Made by a program: the position numbers and the translations under genes
Source: Bacillota bacterium
GTDB lineage: Bacteria; Bacillota; Clostridia; Oscillospirales; Ruminococcaceae
Direction: 5' to 3'
Assembly: GCA_023391875.1 (NCBI GenBank)
Contig: JAEWAB010000001.1
Location: 62,001-126,000, forward strand
DNA: 64,000 nt
Shown: in pieces, positions 58,939 to 64,000 of the stretch
Numbering within the stretch: the stretch's first letter is position 1
Layout: the number at the start of each line of letters is the position of its first letter
Notes under the pieces: generated by a model
What the model saw: the letters and a program-made list of their open reading frames with translations, nothing else
Databases searched by the model: none
Told to the model about the DNA's origin: nothing

Positions 58939-59053
58939 ATTTATATCACTGTACATGCCTCATTATTGCCTGCCGTACAAGCCTTGCCGCTTCTATTTTC
59001 CCTCAAAAAATCATACCTTTTTGTAAGAAAATATGTAGTGGTGATGAAGATTC

Positions 59054-60127
59054 ATGGGCAAACGGAAGATTCCTTGGTTCTGGGTGGCTGTAGTGGTGCT
59101 GAGCGCTGCCATTATCGTAAACCTCGCCTGTATACTCGGCAGTACACGCGCGATACCGGCGGAAGCCGAAGCCGGTAAAACCATCACCTGGGTGGATTTT
59201 AAGGTTTCAACCTCCGCCATGGAAAAGGCGCTGGAGCTTGACGTAAAAAGCCACGATACCGCTACCCCGCTTAACTGGGTAGACCTGCTCGCCTATCTTG
59301 GGGCAAAATACGGCGGCAACTTAAAAAAATACAAGGCCAAGGACATGAACGCCCTTGTGCAAAAGCTAAACGAAGGCCAGACAATGGCCGACCTTACCAA
59401 GGATATGAAATACTACGCCTACTACCGCGAGGCCTACGGCGCAGCGCTGGACGGCATGGTGGGCAGCTATAAGATTCAAACCGCCGAGTCGCTGGAAAAG
59501 GGCACCGAAGAGTATGAGGAGAAGTACGGCTTGAAGGTCTACTCCCCCATCGCCTACGGCTACAGCTTTTCGCATTATGACGACTTCGGCAACTCCCGCT
59601 CGTTCGGCTTTACGCGCAACCACCTCGGCAACGACCTGATGGGCAGCATCGGCACGCCGATTGTCGCGGTGGAATCAGGTGTGGTGGAGGTAATGGGCTG
59701 GAACCGTTACGGCGGATGGCGGGTGGGCATACGCAGCTTTGACGGTAAGCGCTATTACTACTACGCGCATATGCGCAAAAACCGCCCCTACCACGCCGAC
59801 CTCAAAGAGGGTGCTGTGATAGAGGCGGGGGATATCATCGGCTATCTAGGGATGACGGGCTACTCCGACACCGAGAATGTCAACGGCATGAACGTGCCGC
59901 ACCTGCACTTCGGGATGCAGCTGGTGTTTGACGAATCACAGAAGGAGAGCAACAACGAGATCTGGATAGACGTTTACTCGCTGGTGAATTTCCTCGAGCA
60001 CCATAAATCCCCGGTGGTTCGAAACGACGAAACCAAGGAGTACTACCGCAAGTACGCATTCATCGACCCTACGGTGGAGGCGCTGAACGGAAACATTCCA
60101 CAGTTCCCCAAGCACGAGCAGGATTAA
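59054..60127 (+). CDS. M23-family (LytM) metallopeptidase, membrane-anchored
   Basis: This 357-aa protein has an N-terminal membrane helix (about 8-28), an extracytoplasmic alpha-helical region (about 45-150) and a LytM/M23 domain (about 180-300) with the zinc ligands HLGNDLMGS (His and Asp, about 194) and VPHLHFGMQ (HxH, about 281). It cleaves peptidoglycan peptides outside the cell; spore-engulfment proteases such as SpoIIQ have a similar layout, but the catalytic residues are all kept here. It starts at ATG 59054. A bidirectional terminator follows at 60151-60190. Confidence 0.88.
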   Translation: MGKRKIPWFWVAVVVLSAAIIVNLACILGSTRAIPAEAEAGKTITWVDFKVSTSAMEKALELDVKSHDTATPLNWVDLLAYLGAKYGGNLKKYKAKDMNALVQKLNEGQTMADLTKDMKYYAYYREAYGAALDGMVGSYKIQTAESLEKGTEEYEEKYGLKVYSPIAYGYSFSHYDDFGNSRSFGFTRNHLGNDLMGSIGTPIVAVESGVVEVMGWNRYGGWRVGIRSFDGKRYYYYAHMRKNRPYHADLKEGAVIEAGDIIGYLGMTGYSDTENVNGMNVPHLHFGMQLVFDESQKESNNEIWIDVYSLVNFLEHHKSPVVRNDETKEYYRKYAFIDPTVEALNGNIPQFPKHEQD

Positions 60128-60150
60128 CATGGTGCCTTGACTATACTTAA

Positions 60151-60190
60151 AAATGTCCGTCTGCACGATAACTGCGCAGACGGACGTTTT
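60151..60190. terminator. Bidirectional intrinsic terminator
   Basis: GTCCGTCTGC (60155-60164) pairs with GCAGACGGAC (60176-60185). A T-rich run follows on the plus strand (GTTTTATT) and on the minus strand (ATTTTTAAG). It serves both the M23 gene and the convergent epimerase gene. Confidence 0.85.
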
Positions 60191-60212
60191 ATTGAGTGTG
60201 GAAAATTAAGAT

Positions 60213-61238
60213 TTATCCAATAACCATTTTCAGCGCCTGCTCCTGCGCGGCAATCACCTTATCGCACCACCCGTCGAATTCCTTATCCTCTATCTGATAT
60301 TCGGGATGGGCAAGAATATACTCTATGGTCATCCGAACGCCTTGATCAAACCTTACGGCGGCGGTGTATCCCGGCACCAGACGCTTGAGCTTTGTGTTAT
60401 CAAACACCACCGAGTTGGCTTTATCCCCCAGCAGCCCGCCGGTTAAATCCATGCCCGCCTTATCACCGCAGGCGGCAAGAAAATCAGACGCAATATGAAC
60501 GGCGTTAAGCTTTACGCCCAACACGGCCGCGATGCTTTCATAAACCTGATTCCACGTAACGGTCTCGTCCGAGGTGATCTGCACCGCCTCGCCGATGGCG
60601 TGGATATTGCCCATCAGCCCGATAAACGCCTTCGCAAAGTCGCTGTTATGCGTCATCGTCCAAAGCGAGGTGCCGTCGCCGTGGATAATCACCGGCTTGC
60701 CCTCCAGCATACGCTTGGCAACCGACCAGTTGCCCTTGTTGCCGTGCAGGCCAAGCGGGATGGAACGCTCGTCATAGGTGTGGCTCGGCCTTACAATCGT
60801 CACGGGGAAGCCCTCCTCGCGGTAGAGCTTCATCAGATACGCTTCGCAGTCTATCTTATTGCGGGAGTACTTCCAGTAGGGGTTTGCCAGCGGGGTACTC
60901 TCGGTAACACGATAGTCGGAGAGCGGCTTTTGGTAAGCGGAGGCCGAGCTGATAAAGACAAACTGACGGGCCTTGCCTTTAAACAGCCGGTAGTCGCGCT
61001 CCAGCTGCGCGGGCACAAACGCGATAAAGTCGGCTATCACGTCAAAGCTTAAATCCTGAATCAGCGCCGCTACCGCCTGCTCGTCGTTGATATCCGCACG
61101 CAGCTCTTTCGCACCCGCGGGCAGCACGGTATTGCGGTTGCCGCGGTTGAGCAGGTAAAGCTCGCACCCGTTTTCTATAAGCTGTTTGGAAATCGCCGAA
61201 CTGATCGTGCCGGTACCGCCGATAAATAGTGCTTTCAT
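60213..61238 (-). CDS. NAD-dependent epimerase/dehydratase (extended SDR)
   Basis: This 341-aa protein has a Rossmann loop IGGTGTISSAISKQL (about 6-20), a catalytic-type SSASAYQK segment (about 96-103) and an extended C-terminal substrate domain (VRPSHTYDERSIP, about 149). The usual YxxxK Tyr-Lys is represented by the YSRNKIDCE stretch (about 123), so the triad is complete. It acts on a sugar nucleotide or a small carbonyl; the substrate is unknown. It starts at ATG 61238 behind GGAGGAAG and stands alone between convergent and co-directional neighbours. Confidence 0.85.
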   Translation of the reverse strand: MKALFIGGTGTISSAISKQLIENGCELYLLNRGNRNTVLPAGAKELRADINDEQAVAALIQDLSFDVIADFIAFVPAQLERDYRLFKGKARQFVFISSASAYQKPLSDYRVTESTPLANPYWKYSRNKIDCEAYLMKLYREEGFPVTIVRPSHTYDERSIPLGLHGNKGNWSVAKRMLEGKPVIIHGDGTSLWTMTHNSDFAKAFIGLMGNIHAIGEAVQITSDETVTWNQVYESIAAVLGVKLNAVHIASDFLAACGDKAGMDLTGGLLGDKANSVVFDNTKLKRLVPGYTAAVRFDQGVRMTIEYILAHPEYQIEDKEFDGWCDKVIAAQEQALKMVIG

Positions 61239-61339
61239 AGAACTTCCTCCGTTATTCGCATCAATATGGAACGCTATCTTTATTATATCGGGTTACTGCT
61301 GTGATTACAACGCGTGCACACTATAAAATTGCGGGCCGC

Positions 61340-62536
61340 TTATACCTTTGCCTTTGCCTGCTTCGGCTCGAGCGTAATCTCTCCGGCCTTTACCAGTGCG
61401 GCCTTGGCGACGCTGGGGCCGACAATGGAATAGATGAAGGTGGAGCAAAGGATGACCGTACGTATCTGCGGCGCAAACTCCGGCACGATGGATTCCGCCA
61501 CCAGAATTAAACCCAGCGCAACGCCCGCCTGTGGCATTAAGGTGGGGCCGAGGTAGCAGCAAATCTTTTTTTCAGCCTTCATGACCACGCCGCCAAACCA
61601 TGCGCCCGCCATTTTGCCCAGCACGCGCATCACCACATATGTAATACCGATTACACCGATGCCCGCAATGGCCTTTAAGTCAAACCCCGCGCCGGACATG
61701 GCGAAAAAGAGCATGTAAACCGGTGGAGTAAAGGCCTCGGACACCTTAACGATGCCATCCATGTCCTTTACGATGTTGGCGAGCATGCCGCCCAAAGCCA
61801 TACAGGTTAACAGCGGCGAAAGGTCGAGCCGGTGAGCCGACCATACTGCCAGAAGGATAAAACCGCAGATCACACAGAGCATGTTGGAGGGCTTTTGGAA
61901 AAAGCGCAGGAACAGGCTCATGGTACCCGCAATCGCGCCGCCGAGAACCAAAGAAAGAATAATCTCTTTAAACGGCGAGAGGATGGATAAGATGTTGATG
62001 GCCTGATGCGCGTTCATGGCCTTTACGGTTGCTGCCGCGAAGCCAAAGGCGATGAGCGCCACTGCGTCATCCAGCGCTACCACGCTGAGCAGTGTGGAGG
62101 TTAGCGTCCCCTTTGCCTTGTACTGCTGAATAACCATGATGGTCTGGGCCGGTGCCGTTGCGGCGGCGATGGCGCCCAGCAGTATCGATAGGCCGGTATC
62201 AAACCCAAGCAGCAGGCACGCGGCAATCACAAAGATGACGGCGCCCAGGCTCTCGGTAATCGCGATAATAATCGGCATGATGCCTACCTTTTTAAACATG
62301 CTGAGCTTAAACTCGCTGCCGATGGAAAAGGCGATGAACCCCAGCGCCACCTCGGAGATAACGTCAAAGCCCTGCACCGCATCGGCCGGAATAATCTTTA
62401 GCACCGACGGCCCCAGCAATAGCCCCGCAATCAGGTAGCCGGTCACGTTGGGCATTTTCACAAGCTTGGCCGCTCTTCCCAGCAGCAATCCGGCGATGAG
62501 TGTAATAGAAAGATAGAATAACGAAATAAGTTCCAC
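61340..62536 (-). CDS. Kef-type cation:proton antiporter (CPA2 family)
   Basis: This 398-aa integral membrane protein starts at GTG 62536, 9 nt after GGAGG, reading (M)ELISLFYLSITLIAGLLLG; an ATG 16 codons upstream has no ribosome site. It has about 12 hydrophobic segments and the CPA2 core with GAIAAATAPAQTI (about 121) and VVALDDAVALIAFG (about 150-163; the transport Asp pair). No C-terminal RCK/TrkA domain is present. The PII-like gene just upstream may supply regulation. The ion (Na+ or K+) cannot be stated. Confidence 0.9.
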   Translation of the reverse strand: MELISLFYLSITLIAGLLLGRAAKLVKMPNVTGYLIAGLLLGPSVLKIIPADAVQGFDVISEVALGFIAFSIGSEFKLSMFKKVGIMPIIIAITESLGAVIFVIAACLLLGFDTGLSILLGAIAAATAPAQTIMVIQQYKAKGTLTSTLLSVVALDDAVALIAFGFAAATVKAMNAHQAINILSILSPFKEIILSLVLGGAIAGTMSLFLRFFQKPSNMLCVICGFILLAVWSAHRLDLSPLLTCMALGGMLANIVKDMDGIVKVSEAFTPPVYMLFFAMSGAGFDLKAIAGIGVIGITYVVMRVLGKMAGAWFGGVVMKAEKKICCYLGPTLMPQAGVALGLILVAESIVPEFAPQIRTVILCSTFIYSIVGPSVAKAALVKAGEITLEPKQAKAKV

Positions 62537-62632
62537 GAGAAGATACCTCCAAAAACCAAACGTCCGCTTTATGCGTTTTCGCATAAATCAGCCCCCGTGC
62601 GGCTGCACAGAGGCAAAAATTTGTGTTTATAA

Positions 62633-62968
62633 CTATAGGGTTACGCCCTTATGAAAATCGACCGGTACGGTGAAGAGGATGCCCGTATCCGGCAGTGAGA
62701 GATCCCCTACGGTCTGTTCTATCACCGCTACGGCAGTCGGTACCTTATCCTCCGGCAGAACCGCCAGTATCGTCTTGTTTTCTTCCCTGTCCGGCGAAAG
62801 CACCGCGCGAAGGGAGCCTAAAAAGGAAGCGTCGCTGTAATCGGACAGCGCGCGGGCCATCCCTTTGCTGCCAATGATGGTGGCACCCTTAATACCTGAT
62901 TCCGCAAGCTTTTCTAACAGTTCGTCGAGAACATCCACCTTGTTAAGAATAAGAAACAAAAGCTTCAT
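62633..62968 (-). CDS. PII-like signalling protein
   Basis: This 111-aa protein starts at ATG 62968 (MKLLFLILNKVDVLDELLEK) behind GGAAAGGAGAAG. The alternation and the segment GIKGATIIGSKGMARAL (about 33-49) match the PII/CutA-like ferredoxin fold, while the T-loop residues of GlnB are absent. Its C-terminus has LPDTGILFTVPVDFHKG. It lies 96 bp upstream of the antiporter gene in the same direction; PII-like proteins next to ion/bicarbonate transporters typically bind nucleotides and gate the transporter. That role is inferred here. Confidence 0.75.
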   Translation of the reverse strand: MKLLFLILNKVDVLDELLEKLAESGIKGATIIGSKGMARALSDYSDASFLGSLRAVLSPDREENKTILAVLPEDKVPTAVAVIEQTVGDLSLPDTGILFTVPVDFHKGVTL

Positions 62969-63101
62969 TGCTTCTCCTTTCCAACATACAATATCATTAT
63001 CTTCTAATACTTTATATAAAAGCATAGCACCATTCTGAACGCACCGCAAGGTTTTGTGCGCTTTTTAAGCGTCATTTTATAGCACCAACAGGAAAAAGCT
63101 G

Positions 63102-63131
63102 TTGCAAAACGGTAATATCAAAGCGTATAAT
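63102..63131 (+). promoter_or_regulatory. Promoter of the apgM gene
   Basis: TTGCAA (63102-63107) and TATAAT (63126-63131) are 18 bp apart, about 50 bp before the start codon. Confidence 0.6.
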
Positions 63132-63181
63132 GATACCGTTAAGTTTTTCACATGGCATTGATGAAAGAGAGAGATTTACAT

Positions 63182-64000
63182 ATGAAGTATTTGGTGTTGC
63201 TCTGCGACGGCATGTCGGATTATGCGGTGGATGAACTGGGCGGCAAAACCCCGATGGAGGCCGCCGACAAGCCCGCTATGAACCATCTTGCCGCCCGCTC
63301 GGAGGTGGGGCTTTTGAATACCGTTGCCGAGGGATTAAAGCCCGGCAGCGACGTTGCCAACCTCTCGGTGATGGGGTACGACCCCTTTCAATACTACTCC
63401 GGCCGTTCACCGCTGGAGGCCGCGAGCATCGGCATCGACTTAAGCAACGTCGATGTCGCGACCCGCTGCAACCTTGTAACCCTCTCGGACGAGACGGACT
63501 TTGCGCAGAAAACGATGGTGGATTACTGCGCCGACGATATCTCCACTGCCGAGGCGGATATCCTAATCAAGTACCTGCAGGAAAAGCTGGGCGACGAGGT
63601 ATTTTCGTTTTATACCGGCGTAAGCTACCGCCACTGTCTGGTGTGGAAGAACGGCCCCGATGAGATGGGCTCGCTCACCCCGCCGCACGATATCACGCTG
63701 CAGAAGATTACAAACTACCTGCCGCAGAACGAGCAGTTCTTAGCGCTTACAAAAAAGAGCTACGAGCTGCTTAAAGGCCACCCGGTGAACTTAAAGCGCA
63801 TTGAAAACGGCCACCGCCCCGCGAATAGCATCTGGCTGTGGGGCAGCGGCAAAAAGAAGCCGCTCATGGATTTTCAGCAAAAGTACAGCGTCAAGGGCTC
63901 GGTGATCTCGGCGGTAGACCTGATCAAGGGCATCGGCAGGCTCGCGAATATGGAGGTTATCGACGTAGAGGGCGCCACCGGGTATATCGATACCAACTTT
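63182..64000 (+). CDS. apgM: 2,3-bisphosphoglycerate-independent phosphoglycerate mutase, archaeal type (3' truncated)
   Basis: The frame opens at ATG 63182 behind GAAAGAGAGAG and is uninterrupted for 273 codons to the window end. It begins MKYLVLLCDGMSDYAVDELG and continues with KTPMEAADKPAMNHLA and GLKPGSDVANLSVMGYDP (about 57-74; catalytic Ser region), the signature of the ApgM branch of the alkaline phosphatase superfamily. It interconverts 3- and 2-phosphoglycerate; some homologues act as phosphonopyruvate decarboxylase-like or homoserine-related enzymes. About a third of the usual ~400 residues lie beyond the window. Confidence 0.92.
   Translation, partial: MKYLVLLCDGMSDYAVDELGGKTPMEAADKPAMNHLAARSEVGLLNTVAEGLKPGSDVANLSVMGYDPFQYYSGRSPLEAASIGIDLSNVDVATRCNLVTLSDETDFAQKTMVDYCADDISTAEADILIKYLQEKLGDEVFSFYTGVSYRHCLVWKNGPDEMGSLTPPHDITLQKITNYLPQNEQFLALTKKSYELLKGHPVNLKRIENGHRPANSIWLWGSGKKKPLMDFQQKYSVKGSVISAVDLIKGIGRLANMEVIDVEGATGYIDTNF

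Noticed and set aside
1..64000. CRISPR arrays, intact insertion sequences, rRNA genes or plasmid origin
   Set aside because: No regularly spaced repeats, intact transposase genes, rRNA motifs or iterons were seen; only mobile-element remnants.

Overview
The window looks like chromosome of an endospore-forming, anaerobic, plant-fibre- and purine-using member of the Clostridia. The basis is a cotJA-cotJB-cotJC spore-coat operon, an L,D-transpeptidase, Firmicutes-style AGGAGG ribosome sites with many GTG/TTG starts, lipoprotein solute-binding proteins and tRNA-Thr-like sequence of Firmicutes type. No rRNA and no intact tRNA is visible. No CRISPR array, intact IS or plasmid origin was seen.

Region A (1-18.4 kb, GC-rich) is a pectin/uronate utilisation island. 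It holds the end of an LplB/LplC-type oligosaccharide ABC permease pair, an ABC exporter-type half transporter, two GH43 enzymes, an AraC regulator divergent from a GH28 polygalacturonase and a GH105 unsaturated-uronyl hydrolase, then uxaC and a LacI regulator divergent from uxaB-uxaA-kduI-kduD and a TIM-barrel isomerase/epimerase. Oligogalacturonides would be imported, cut to galacturonate and unsaturated uronate, and routed toward 2-keto-3-deoxygluconate. The KDG kinase and aldolase, and the solute-binding protein of the transporter, are not in the window. A decayed serine-recombinase tail (18.7 kb) marks the right edge.

Region B (18.8-27.3 kb, all minus) is a peptide ABC uptake system (binding protein, two permeases, two ATPases) with a metallophosphoesterase, an MBL hydrolase, an RpiR-type regulator and a HAD phosphatase. 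Region C (27.4-31.1 kb, AT-rich, plus) holds an L,D-transpeptidase, a YmaF-like His-rich protein, cotJABC and a small GerQ-like protein.

Region D (31.1-56.2 kb) is the most interesting. It contains an M20 peptidase, an FGGY kinase, an M42 peptidase, two nucleoside hydrolases, a BMP-type nucleoside ABC transporter, a BtpA-family protein, a DeoR regulator and a divergent creatininase-family gene. It also has a tightly packed 14-gene minus-strand operon: isochorismatase-fold hydrolase, guanine deaminase-like amidohydrolase, MpsC-like protein, UbiX, UbiD, BMC-H, a 278-aa unknown, two more BMC-H, a 217-aa unknown, BMC-P (EutN/CcmL), adenine deaminase, cyclase-family hydrolase and a DUF1989 protein, with a ribokinase upstream. 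No aldehyde or alcohol dehydrogenase or phosphotransacylase is present, so this is not a classical aldehyde metabolosome. I propose a microcompartment for anaerobic purine (xanthine) breakdown in which UbiD/UbiX decarboxylate an aminoimidazole-carboxylate intermediate. The operon is preceded by a good promoter and a ~250-nt structured leader with two intrinsic terminators, which looks like an RNA switch.

Region E (56.2-57.1 kb) is a scar: a hairpin repeat shared with 30.9 kb, a fragment of an SRAP/YedK gene, and the 3' half of a tRNA-Thr(CGU) beginning exactly in the anticodon loop and followed by its terminator, as left by a site-specific integrative element. Region F (57.2-64 kb) has an Imm5-like protein, YjbQ, an AlkD-like HEAT protein, an M23 peptidase, an NAD-dependent epimerase, a Kef-type antiporter with a PII-like partner, and the start of an archaeal-type phosphoglycerate mutase.
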